Positions 9,001-57,186 of a DNA stretch of 64,000 nt are shown one piece after another. The notes under the pieces were generated by a model. It had not been told where the DNA came from. It was given only the letters and a program-made list of their open reading frames with translations, and did not search any database. The DNA lies in assembly GCF_001445655.1 (NCBI RefSeq), contig NZ_LNBE01000002.1:1061887-1125886 (forward strand), in the 5' to 3' direction. The stretch comes from Streptomyces roseifaciens. Its GTDB lineage: Bacteria > Actinomycetota > Actinomycetes > Streptomycetales > Streptomycetaceae. Position 1 is the stretch's first letter. Each line of letters opens with the position of its first letter. A program made the position numbers and the translations under genes.

Positions 9001-12000
9001 CCGCACCGGACCAGCACGCGAGCGAGCTGATTCGCCCGCGCATTCAGCTCCGCGTACGAGATCTCCACGCCTTCGTGCAGGACGGCGGCGGCCGCGGGCG
9101 ACTGTTGCGCTTGAGCCTCGAACAGGGCGGGGAGCAAGCCGCTCGAATCGGGCTCCGCCGAGGGCCGTGCTCGGGCATTGCCGCGCTTCGGCAGGAGACG
9201 GAGCCGCTCCTCGGCAGTCAGTAGATCGACGTGCCCGATGGCCTGCCCGGGGTGCGTGACCACTGCCTCCAGCAGCAGCCGCAGCCGTGTCACGAGGGTC
9301 TCGGCCGCATCCCGCTCCACCGCATCCGGCCGGTACTGCAGGCGCAGCCGCAGACCGCGACCGGGAATCACGGCGAGGCTGAGGGGGTAGTGGGTTCCGT
9401 CGGCGGCTTCGATGTCCACCAGCCGCAAGGCAGGACCGGACTTCTCCAGCGCCCCGCTGTCGACCGGATAGCTCTCGAACACGGTGGTCGTGTCGAACAG
9501 CGTGCGCGCACCGGCCAGCTGCTGGATCTCGGCCAGGCCCAGATGCTGGTGCTCCAGCAGCGCCGACTGTTCTTCCTGGAGCCGGGTCAGCAGCTCCGCC
9601 CACGACTCGGATTCGTCCCAGCGCACGCGTACGGGCAAGGTGTTGATGAACAGACCCACCATGTCCTCGACACCGGCGACCTCCGGCGGGCGGCCGGAGA
9701 CCGTGGCGCCGAAGACCACGTCGCGCCGGTCGAGCAGGCGCCCCAGCAGGACTCCCCAGACGCCCTGGACGACGGTGTTGGGCGTCAACTCGTGCCGGCG
9801 AGCCCAAGTCATCAATGCCGCGGTCAGCGTCTCCGACAGCTCACCCGTCACCTCGGCGGGCAGGACTGCTCCGCCGGCCGAGCCGGCCGTAGCCAGCAGC
9901 GTGGGCTCTTCCAGGCCGATCAGTGCTTCCTGCCAGGCTTTCTTGGCTGCGTCGTGGTCCTGTGCTGTGAGCCAGGTGAGGTAGTTGCGGTAGGGGATGG
10001 CGGGTGGGAGGGCGGTGTCGGCTCCGTCGTGGGTGTAGAGGGTGAAGAGTTCGCTCATGAGGATGGGGAGCGACCAGCCGTCGAGAAGCAGGTGGTGGTG
10101 GGTGAATACCAAGCGGTGTTGCGTGGGGCCGGTGCGGATGAGGGTGAAGCGGAGCAGTGGGGGGTGTGCAGGATCGAAGCGTCGGGCGCGGTCCTCGGCG
10201 AGCAGCCGGGCCAGCTCCTGCTCCTGATCGCTGTTGTCGCTCAGGTCCACCTCACGCCAGGGCAGCACCACCTCACGTGGAATCACCTGCACGGGGTGTT
10301 CCCCATCCTCCTGCCAGAAGCCCGCCCGTAGGTTCGCGTGCCGACGCAACAACGCCGCCGCCGCGGCCTGCAGCGCCGTCACGTCGAGCCGTCCTTGGAG
10401 ACCGAGGATCAGCTGGACGGCGTAGACATCGGGTGCCTGTGCATCAAATGCCGTGTGGAAGAGCAGGCCCTCCTGCAGCGGCGACAGCGGCAGGATCTCC
10501 TCAAGGCCCGCCCCCTCCGCCCGGGACTCGACGAGACGATCGAGCCGGCTCTGTGTCAGCGAGACGAGCGGGAGGTCCGACGGCGTCCAGCCGCCCGCTC
10601 CGGGTCGGCGGGTGTGGGTGATGAGTGCGTCCAGTGCCCGGGACCACAGGTCCGAGAGTTCATGGACGTCCGTCTCGGACAGAGCCTGTCCGTTCCATGT
10701 CCAGGAGGCCACGAGCTCGGGTCCCTGGGCGCCGTCCCTGGCGAGGACGTTGACGTCGAGGTGGTGCGCCGGCCCCGGCAGGTCGGTGCCGGCCGGGTCG
10801 AAGAGGGCGTCGGCTTCCTCCGCTACGGTCCACCGCCCGGTGTCCGCCGTGGAGATGCGTCCCAGGTAGTTGAATCCCACCTGTGGAGTGGCCAGGTGTG
10901 ACAGCCGTTTCCGCGTGTCCGGGTTGAGGTGGCGGGCGAGCCCGTATCCGATGCCGTGGTCCGGGACCGCCCGAAGCTGTTCCTTGACTGCTTTGAGTGC
11001 CTGACCGGCGGCTTGTTTCCCGGCCAGCACCTGGCCGAGGTCGATGCCATGGAGGTCGACCCGTACGGGGAACAGGCTGGTGAACCAGCCCACCGTGCGC
11101 GACGCGTCCACACCGGGAACGAACTCGTCCCGGCCGTGTGCCTCCAGGTCGACCAGCAGCTCCGCCCCCGGCCTTCCTCGCTGCTGATGCCGGGCCAGCA
11201 CCGCTACTGCCAGAGCCGTCAACAGGACGTCGTTGACGTTGGAGTGGAAGGCAACCGGCACGTCCGCCAGCAACGATGCTGCTCGTGCCGGAGGAATCGT
11301 CATGACGAAGGACCGCGTCGTGTCGTTCTCCTGGGGCGGCCGACTGGCCAGCATTGCGCTCGGACCGTCGAGAACCTGTTCCCACCATGCAGCCTCGGCG
11401 ACGCGCTTCGGCTCCTGAGCCTGTTCCACGAGCAGCTCGGCCCACCGGCGGAACGACGTCGGTACGGGAGCCAGGTCCACGACGCGGTCCGCTGCGATCG
11501 CTGCGGCGGCGGAAGCCAGGTCCGGCAGCAGAATGCGCCAGGACACTCCGTCCACCACCAAGTGGTGCAGTACCAACAGCAGCCGGCCCGGACGAGCGGA
11601 CCCGGCATCGAACCACACCACCTGGATCATCGCCCCGTCGCCGGGAGCCAACCGCCGCACCGCGGCAGCGCCATCTGCAGCGATCGCCGCGCGCAGGCCC
11701 GTCCTGTCAAGCCCTGTCACGTCCGCACGGCGGATGCAGGAGCTCGCCGTGATCGTGGCACGTGGGGCGATCTCCAGCTGCCACTCGCTGTCCGGATGCC
11801 TGATCAGCCTCATCCGCAGCACGTCGTGGTGATCCAGTACGGCCTGCACCGCCGCGGTGAGGCGAGCCATGCCGAGATCAGCGGGAACAGTCAGGAGCAC
11901 CGTCTGGTGGAACTGATCGAGCGAACCCCCGCGTTCCCGCAGCCGGTGCATGATCGGCGTCAGCGGCAGTCGGCCGATGCCGGCATCGGGCCCTTCACTG

Positions 12001-15000
12001 ACGAGCTCGCTCTTCCCGTCCGCCGCAGCAGCCACGGCCAGGGCCAGAGCCGCAGGAGTCTTCTGCATGAACACGTCGCGGAGGGAGAAGACCAGGCCTG
12101 CGGCCCGGGCCTTGGACACGAGCTGGATGGACATGATGCTGTCGCCGCCCAGCTCGAAGAAGTTGTCCTCGGCGCCCACCTCGGGGGCGTCCAGCACTTG
12201 GGCGAAGAGGCCGCAGAGGAGTTCTTCCTGGGGCGTGCGCGGAGCACGCGTGGCCGGCGCTGCACCGGCCACGGGTGCGGGCAATGCCGCCCGGTCCAGC
12301 TTTCCGTTCGGCAGCAAGGGCAGCTCGTCGAGGAGTACGAACACCGCGGGGACCATGTAGTCCGGCAGCGCGCTCCGCACAAAGCCCCGCAACGCTGCGA
12401 CATCCACGGTGGCCCCGGGCACCGGCACCACATACGCTACGAGGCGCTTCCCGGAGGGCTTGTGCTCCTCGGCGACGACGACCGCGCGCGCTACGTCGGG
12501 GTGACGGCAGAGGGCGGCTTCGATCTCACCCGGTTCGATCCGGTAGCCGCGGACCTTCACCTGGTCGTCGGCACGGCCCGTAAAGACCAGTTCGCCTTCG
12601 GGGCTCCAGCGGACCAGGTCCCCGGTGCGGTACATCCGCGAGCCGGCCGGGCCGAACGGATCCGCCACGAACCGCCCAGCCGTCATACCGGGGCGATTCA
12701 CATACGCCCGCGCCATCCCCGCCCCGGCCACGTACAGCTCGCCCACCACACCCGGCGGTACCAACCGCAGGCCACCGTCCAGCACATACACCCGCGTATT
12801 CCCGATCGGGCGGCCGATGGGCACGCCTCCCGGCGGCAGGGCGGCACCGGGGGCGATCCGGTACTGGGCACAGCTGACCGTGGTCTCGGTCGGACCGTAG
12901 ACGTTGAACACCGTCACCGACGGATGCCGGCGACGCCACTCCGCAAGCGGCTCGCCCAGCAGCGCCTCACCGGCGAGCAGCAGTTCCTCGGTGGGGGAGA
13001 ACTCCTCGGGCAAGGCGTTGAGCAGGGCCAGATGGCTCGGCGTGCCCTTGAAGAACGTGGGCCGGGCCCCCACCAGTCCCTCTCGGGGAAGCGAGCCCTC
13101 CTCGAGCGCTGCGAGGTGAATGCAGCCGCCGACCAGCAGAGGTACGAAGAGGGCCGTCACAGTCATGTCGAAGGCCGCCGAGGAGTGCAGGAGCACTGTT
13201 CCGCGCGCACTCGGATAGGCCTCGCGGGCCCAGACCAGATAGTCCGTCAGCGACCGGTGCTCCACCGCAACGCCCTTGGGGACGCCGGTGGATCCGGAGG
13301 TGTGGATGACATAGGCCGGGTTGGCCGGCGAAAGCGGGGCGACACGGTCGGCGTCGCCGGGATCCGCGTCCGGGTACCGGCTCATGTCGTCGGTCATTCC
13401 AGCGGCGTCCAGGACCACCGCAGGTCGAATGTCACCGAGCACGAGCGCCAGACGTTCGGACGGGTACGCCGGATCCACCGGCAGATATGCCGCCCCCGCC
13501 TTGAGCACACCGAGCAGTGCCACCAGAAGCTCGACCGAACGCGGCAGCACCACCGCCACGACGTCCTCCGGTCCGACTCCCCGCGCGATCAAGTGGTGAG
13601 CGAGCCGATTCGCCCGGGCGTTGAGCTCCGCATACGACAGAGCCGTGTCCTCGAAACGCACGGCCGGACGCTCGGGCGTACGGGCCGCCTGCTCCTGAAA
13701 CAACTCCGGCAGGCTCGCCGACGGTACGGGGTGCGCCGTGTCGTTCCACTCCACCAGCAGCCGATGGCGTTCCCCGGCGGTCAGGATGTCGCTCTGCCCG
13801 ACGAGGCGCCCGGGATCGGCGACGACGGATTCCAGGAGCAGGCGGAGCCGCGCCGCAATCGCCTCGACCGCGTCCCGTTCCACCAGATCCGGCCGGTATT
13901 TCAGGCGCAGGTGCAGACTGCGCCCGGGGATCACCGCGAGGCTGAGCGGGTAGTGGGTGCCGTCGCTCGCGTCGACGTTCCGTACCCGCAGACCGGAGCC
14001 GAGCTTCTCCAGAGCCGAGGCATCCATGGGGTAGTTCTCGAAAACGGTCGTGGTGTCGAACAGCTCCCGCATCCCCATCAGCTGCTGGATCCCGGTCAGC
14101 CCCAGATGCCGGTGCTCCATCAGGCCCGACTGCTCGTCCTGCAACCGGGCCAGCATGTCCGCCCACGACTCGGTCCGACCCCATCGCACCCGGACCGGCA
14201 CCGTGTTGATGAACAGCCCCACCATGTGCTCGACATCCGCAACCTCCGGCCCACGACCGGAGACGACACCGCCGAAGACCACGTCGTTCCGGCCGAGCAG
14301 ACGCCCCAGCAGGACTCCCCAGACGCCCTGGACCACGGTGTTGAGCGTCAGCCCGCGGCCGCGCGCCATCATCGCCAACGCCGACGTCGACTCTTCCGGC
14401 AGTGCGACGCGCAGCACTTCCGGAGCCACCGAGGAGTGGTCGTTGCGATGGGTCACGGCAAGCAGCGTGGGCTCTTCCACGCCGGTCAGCGCTTCCTGCC
14501 AGGCTTTCTCGGCTGCGTCGCGGTCCTGGGCTGCGAGCCAGGTGAGGTAGTTGCGGTAGGGGACGGGGGGTGGGAGTGCGGTGTCGGCTCCCTTGTGGGC
14601 GTAGAGGGTGAAGAGTTCACTCATGAGGATGGGGAGTGACCAGCCGTCGAGGAGAAGGTGGTGGTGGGTGAACACCAAGCGGTGTTGTTCGGGGCCGGTG
14701 CGGATGAGGGTGAAGCGGAGCAGTGGGGGGCGTGCAGGGTCGAAGCGTCGGGCGCGGTCCTCGGCGAGCAGCCGGGCCAGCTCCTGCTCCTGATCGCTGC
14801 TGTCGCTCAGGTCCACATCACGCCAGGGCAGCACCACCTCACGCGGGATCACCTGCACCGGACGGCCTTCCCCGCGCTGGAGAAAGGCAGCCCGCAGGTT
14901 CGCGTGCCGGCGGAGCAGCCCTTCGGCAGCCGCACGCAGAACACCGGTATCCAGTGCACCTTCGAGGTCGAGGGCCACTTGAACCGCGTACGTATCAGGC

Positions 15001-15082
15001 GTGCGGGCATCGTAGACCGCGTGAAAGAGCAGCCCCTCCTGCAGCGGCGAGAGCGGAAGGACGTCCTGAAGACCCGGCTTCC

Positions 15083-15086
<4 letters not shown>
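6072..15086 (-). CDS. Nonribosomal peptide synthetase, two modules: C-A-T-E / C-A-T-R (terminal reductase)
   Basis: The product is 3004 aa. Landmarks by approximate residue: C5 with HHLLLDG near 143; A5 with HTSGSTG near 598 and FDMTV near 641; T5 LGGDSI near 982; epimerase E5 with HHLVVDG near 1175 and NYLGR; C6 HHLLLDG near 1668; A6 YTSGSTG near 2136 and FDVSVQE near 2182; T6 LGGHSL near 2531. An NAD(P)H-dependent thioester reductase follows (TGATGFLG near 2621, [14 protein letters not shown] near 2778). Pocket residues read D-M-T-K-L-A-V-V-S for A5 (unassigned; K278 as in Asp/Asn pockets) and D-V-Q-L-A-A-H-V-V for A6, very close to the known proline code. The enzyme would epimerise residue 5, add Pro and release the chain as an aldehyde, or an alcohol after a second reduction. 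ATG overlaps the preceding NRPS stop (ATGA), and the N-terminus looks like a communication-domain acceptor before LPLSPLQEG. No thioesterase is present. Confidence 0.93.
6280..7250 (-). other. C-terminal thioester reductase (R) domain
   Basis: A short-chain-dehydrogenase-like reductase follows the last carrier domain. It has the nucleotide-binding loop [26 protein letters not shown] and the Y-x-x-x-K pair in YVATKW. In NRPSs this replaces the thioesterase and frees the peptide by NAD(P)H-dependent reduction to an aldehyde or alcohol. Confidence 0.9.
10852..11600. repeat. Copy B of a near-identical epimerase-domain segment
   Basis: This is the partner of 15426-16174 and lies in epimerase E5. 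Exact stretches 10890-10979 and 11425-11567 match the other copy base for base. Confidence 0.8.
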
Positions 15087-30943
<15,857 letters not shown>

Positions 30944-31555
30944 GCTCTCCCCGTAGAGTCCAGCGGCCGACGCAGCCGGCAGCAGCAGGCGTGATGGGCA
31001 TGAATCACCCACGATGAAGGGGGGTGAGGGGTGAGGAGTGAGAAGCCTGCAGACTACCGGCGGTGATCGGTTGATCATTTTCAGGTCCAGGTCGATCCGC
31101 CGATTGTTGAGGGTGTGACGAGGGTGTGTCAATGGACCAACATCAGCCAACGTCCGCAGCCTGAAGTCGCCCTGAGATGGCCGTCGATGGCCGGGAATGC
31201 GGCCGTCCTTGCGCCCGGTTCGTCGGCAACCTGAAGCGACTCCCGGTGGCAGGAAGTGGCAGGAAGTCGTCAGCCCCGGCCCCGCGGGGGCCGACCGTTC
31301 ACTCGCCATTCAGACCGGTGCCCGCGGCCATTGCGCCGCCGCTCCGCCGGCGACGGCGGTGCGCGGTGCGGTCACGCCCGGTCCCCGCCGTGAACGGCCC
31401 TCCTTGTGGCTAGGTGAGACGCGAGCGCTCCGACGCTTGTGGCGTTGGGATGAAATCGCTGGCCGATCGGCCGAATGGCCGAATGGCCGCAACCGTATGC
31501 TCCGGATGCGGTTGCTCCTCAACGAGGCATTGATTCTGTTCTCAAGGAGGTCGCT
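30944..31555. other. Divergent intergenic region of 612 bp: NRPS leader and promoter, and upstream of the small secreted gene
   Basis: No gene-like frame is present. The region holds a candidate NRPS promoter at 31103-31132, a tandem TGGCAGGAAG pair (from about 31246), a GC-rich hairpin at 31333-31364, the palindrome GGCCGATCGGCC (31461-31472) and a CCGAATGG direct repeat (31471-31486). No close match to the PAS-LuxR operator seen upstream of the PKS was found here. Confidence 0.6.
31103..31132 (-). promoter_or_regulatory. Candidate sigma-70-type promoter of the NRPS operon
   Basis: On the minus strand a perfect TTGACA (31132-31127) is followed after 18 bases by AACAAT (31108-31103), 4 of 6 to the -10 consensus. 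It points toward the NRPS start at 30943 and predicts a leader of about 150 bases. Confidence 0.45.
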
Positions 31556-31786
31556 TTGTCCCTGCGAAGGATTTCTGTCCTGGGCGCTGTCAGTGGAGCG
31601 CTCATGTTGTCGGCCGTAGCCGTGGGTCATGCTGCTGGACACGCGGCTTCAGCCGATCCAGCAGATCCAGCCGAGATCGCCGGCGGGAACGGCGCGGCCA
31701 ATTCCGAGGGGCGTGAGGTGTTCGTGCCGGTTCAGGCGGTCGGAATGCATCTCAACCCCCTCAGCCTGCTGATTCCCGGTGTGTGA
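31556..31786 (+). CDS. Small secreted peptide, faintly chaplin-like
   Basis: The product is 76 aa. The TTG start at 31556 is set by a perfect AAGGAGG at 31544-31550 with 5-base spacing. Residues 1-33 are a signal peptide (SLRRISVLGAVSGALMLSAV, ending near HAASA). The mature part of about 43 residues runs from an Asp/Pro/Ala stretch into EVFVPVQAVGMHLNPLSLLI and PGV. The VPV...LNP pattern recalls the hydrophobic core of chaplins, but the chaplin cysteines and GSPG/SGN motifs are absent, so this is a resemblance only. It sits alone between the NRPS operon and the ferredoxin/P450 genes, transcribed away from the NRPS. It could be a surface peptide, a signalling precursor or a boundary gene of neither cluster. 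Confidence 0.65.
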   Translation: MSLRRISVLGAVSGALMLSAVAVGHAAGHAASADPADPAEIAGGNGAANSEGREVFVPVQAVGMHLNPLSLLIPGV

Positions 31787-31852
31787 CACAGCGGCATCGC
31801 TGACCGGCTGACGGACGATGCGGACGGGGCGAGTAAGCGGACGTGCACGACG

Positions 31853-31888
31853 GAGGCCCCCTCGCCGGTCGTGGGATGAGGGAGCCTC
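31853..31888. terminator. Hairpin between convergent small secreted gene and ferredoxin gene
   Basis: GAGGCCCCCTC (31853-31863) pairs with GAGGGAGCCTC (31878-31888), 10 of 11 positions, around a 14-base loop. It lies between the two convergent stop codons and could end transcription from both sides. Confidence 0.5.
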
Positions 31889-31917
31889 TTCGGTTGCTCG
31901 ATCGCGGCAAGCGGCGG

Positions 31918-32109
31918 TCACATGATGCTGATGACCGCCGTCGGGCACCGTACGACGGCCTCCTCCACCGCTGCCCGCTGTTCGGCGCCGGGGGTGGCGT
32001 CGAGGAGGATCACCGTGCCGTCCTCGTCGTTCTGGTCGAACACGTCGGGGGCGAGGAGCACACAGGTTCCCGCACCGCAGCAGAGGTCCTTGTCGATCTC
32101 GATCCTCAT
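31918..32109 (-). CDS. [3Fe-4S] ferredoxin, partner of the adjacent P450
   Basis: The product is 63 aa. The ligand pattern is C10-x5-C16 (C-CGAGT-C) and C55-P near the C-terminus, typical of actinomycete [3Fe-4S] ferredoxins that feed electrons to P450s; the extra Cys11 is not in the usual ligand position. The start ATG at 32107-32109 is 13 bases downstream of the P450 stop and has GAGGAGG upstream, so the two genes form an operon. P450-ferredoxin pairs of this type serve oxidative tailoring in polyene macrolide clusters such as those for filipin and pimaricin. No ferredoxin reductase gene is in the window. Confidence 0.93.
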   Translation of the reverse strand: MRIEIDKDLCCGAGTCVLLAPDVFDQNDEDGTVILLDATPGAEQRAAVEEAVVRCPTAVISIM

Positions 32110-32122
32110 GACGGCCGCCTCC

Positions 32123-33340
32123 TCACCAGCGCACCGGCAGTCCGAGGACGCCGTACGTCACCATCATCTCCCGGGTGCCGACCTCTTCTGCCGGAACGGC
32201 GAGCTCCAGCCGGGGGAAGCGGCGCAGCAGTGACTCGTACCCGATGGAGAGTTCGAGGCGGGCCAGGTGGTGGCCCATGCACTGGTGGGGGCCGCTGCCG
32301 AAGGCCACATGACGGGTCGCGCCGCGACGGATGTCGAGGCTGTCGGGGTCGTCGAAGCCGAGCGGGTCACGGTTGGCCGCGGGGAGCGACACCGTGACGA
32401 CCTCGCCCTTGCGGATGGACTGCCCCTCGAACTCGAAGTCCTCGGCGGCGACACGGATCGGGCCGATCTGCACCACGCTGAGGTAGCGCAGCAGCTCTTC
32501 GACGGCGTCGTCCATCAGGGACCAGTCGGCGCGCAGGGCGGCCAGCTGCTCGGGGTGGCGCAGCAGGGCGTAGGTGCCCAGCGCCAGCATGTTGGTGGTG
32601 GTCTCCAGCCCTGCGATGAGCAGGACGATCGTGATGCCGAGCAGCTCCTCGTCGGTCAGGTCGGTCTCGACGGTGAGCCGGCCGAGGATGTCCGGGCCCG
32701 GGTCCTTGCGTGCGGCGGCGATCAGGGCGTGCAGCATGCCGCCGAGCCCCATCATCGACTGCTGCATCTCCTCCCCGCTGCTGGAGAGGCTGAAGAGCAC
32801 GTCGACGTGCTGCCCGAACTGCGCCCGGTCCGTCTCCGGCAGCCCGAGCAGCTCCGAGGTCACCAGGGTGGGCAGCGGCTTGGCGAAGGCCTGCACCAGG
32901 TCGACGGGCCCGTCCGCGCTCTCCATCTCGTCCAGCAGGCGGTCCGTCATCTCCTGGATCCGCGGCCGGAGTTCCCGCACCCGCCGGATGGTGAAGTGCT
33001 TGCTCAGCAGACGGCGGTAGCGGGTGTGCTCCGGCGGGTCCATGTTGACGAACATGCCCGGAGGAAGGGCGTCGGTGCTCAGCTCGGAGCCGGGCACCTT
33101 CACCGGGGAGCGCTTCCCGGCCGGCAGGGAGCTGAACCGGGTGTCGCCGAGTACGGTCCGCGCCGTCTGCAGGCCGGTGACCAGGCGGCCCATGTGCCCG
33201 TCGGGGTACTGCAGCGGGGTGATCGGGCATTCCTCGCGCGCTTGCGTGAAGGGCGCGGGCGGGTCGAAGGGGCAGCCCGAGGGGCGCGCCGTGGGAAAGG
33301 ACCGTGCTAAGCGATTCTCGGCTTCTCTTGATTGCGTCAT
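32123..33340 (-). CDS. Cytochrome P450, CYP105-like
   Basis: The product is 405 aa, the usual length for a soluble bacterial P450. Landmarks: GCPFDPP near the N-terminus; the I-helix oxygen-binding motif AGLETTTNM, where CYP105 enzymes usually have AGHETT; the K-helix ExxR in EELLRYL; and the heme loop FGSGPHQCMGHHLARLE with the thiolate cysteine. Motifs such as LSVVQ and SLPAANRDP match CYP105-type enzymes, a family rich in macrolide and polyene hydroxylases. It is transcribed divergently from the polyketide synthase and shares a promoter region with two PAS-LuxR-like sites, so hydroxylation of the polyketide is its likely job. Position and regiochemistry are not predictable. The start ATG is preceded by a palindrome covering its ribosome site. 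Confidence 0.93.
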   Translation of the reverse strand: MTQSREAENRLARSFPTARPSGCPFDPPAPFTQAREECPITPLQYPDGHMGRLVTGLQTARTVLGDTRFSSLPAGKRSPVKVPGSELSTDALPPGMFVNMDPPEHTRYRRLLSKHFTIRRVRELRPRIQEMTDRLLDEMESADGPVDLVQAFAKPLPTLVTSELLGLPETDRAQFGQHVDVLFSLSSSGEEMQQSMMGLGGMLHALIAAARKDPGPDILGRLTVETDLTDEELLGITIVLLIAGLETTTNMLALGTYALLRHPEQLAALRADWSLMDDAVEELLRYLSVVQIGPIRVAAEDFEFEGQSIRKGEVVTVSLPAANRDPLGFDDPDSLDIRRGATRHVAFGSGPHQCMGHHLARLELSIGYESLLRRFPRLELAVPAEEVGTREMMVTYGVLGLPVRW

Positions 33341-33342
33341 AG

Positions 33343-33358
33343 CGAAGAGACCTCTTCG
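33343..33358. promoter_or_regulatory. 16-base palindrome immediately upstream of the P450 start codon
   Basis: CGAAGAG and CTCTTCG flank a two-base centre and end 3 bases upstream of the P450 ATG. The element covers the P450 ribosome-binding purines (GAAGAGG on the minus strand). It could be an operator or could mask the ribosome site in RNA; the loop is too small for all seven pairs to form in RNA. Confidence 0.4.
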
Positions 33359-33412
33359 TCAGAGGAAAAATGCGGGGAAGTTATACGGCCGATAACCATC
33401 CCACGGCGGTCC

Positions 33413-33428
33413 CTAGGGTTCTCCTTAG
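33413..33428. promoter_or_regulatory. PAS-LuxR (PimM-type) operator-like site 1
   Basis: CTAGGGTTCTCCTTAG agrees with the published PimM operator consensus CTVGGGAWWTCCCBAG at 13 of 16 positions. It lies 28 bases upstream of a minus-strand TATAAC element, a suitable position to activate the P450/ferredoxin operon. Confidence 0.5.
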
Positions 33429-33467
33429 TGATGCGTCTCGGCTGCAGGTCTTCGCACATGCCGTCCG

Positions 33468-33483
33468 CTTGGGATTCCCCTAG
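33468..33483. promoter_or_regulatory. PAS-LuxR (PimM-type) operator-like site 2
   Basis: CTTGGGATTCCCCTAG agrees with the consensus CTVGGGAWWTCCCBAG at 14 of 16 positions and is nearly palindromic. It is about 200 bases upstream of the PKS1 start, where it could act at the PKS promoter. The two sites are 55 bases apart, start to start. Confidence 0.6.
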
Positions 33484-33566
33484 ACCTGATCGGCTACGGC
33501 TCCCGAACGCGGCCGTGGGAACGAAACTGGGGCCCACACCGCCACACCGCCACATGCTGCGGCCGG

Positions 33567-33590
33567 CCGACCGGCTATTGGGCCGGTCGG
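33567..33590. repeat. Perfect 9-base inverted repeat upstream of PKS1
   Basis: CCGACCGGC and GCCGGTCGG flank the loop TATTGG, about 95 bases before the PKS1 start. In RNA this is a very stable hairpin in the leader; in DNA it could be an operator. Confidence 0.55.
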
Positions 33591-33684
33591 GTCGTCGGAG
33601 CCGTCGGAGCCGTCGGGCCGATCGCACGCGTTGCGGGATGGGGTGGTGCCTTTTCGTTCTCTGTGTGGGTGGGTGGAGCGCAAT

Positions 33685-57108
<23,424 letters not shown>

Positions 57109-57186
57109 CCGTTCCGGTTCCGGTGCGTCCCCAGTGACCCCTTGCCGAATTCCGGTAAGTCTTCGCAAGGGTGAGGGACGATTTCG

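Larger units (their letters stand above)
33341..33684. other. Divergent promoter region between P450/ferredoxin and PKS1 (344 bp)
   Basis: There is no gene here. The region contains a palindrome next to the P450 start, two PAS-LuxR operator-like sites, a possible minus-strand -10 element TATAAC (33385-33380) suitably placed behind the first site, a strong inverted repeat at 33567-33590 and short direct repeats of GAGCCGTCG (about 33598-33616). Confidence 0.7.

Noticed and set aside
31393..31420. A CTAGGTGAGACGCGAG sequence as a third PAS-LuxR operator upstream of the NRPS side
   Set aside because: It matches only about 10 of 16 consensus positions and lacks the GGGA/TCCC arms, close to what chance gives in this composition.
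33673..33675. GTG as the start of PKS1
   Set aside because: It overlaps the purine-rich stretch that serves as ribosome site for ATG 33685. It is kept as an alternative only.
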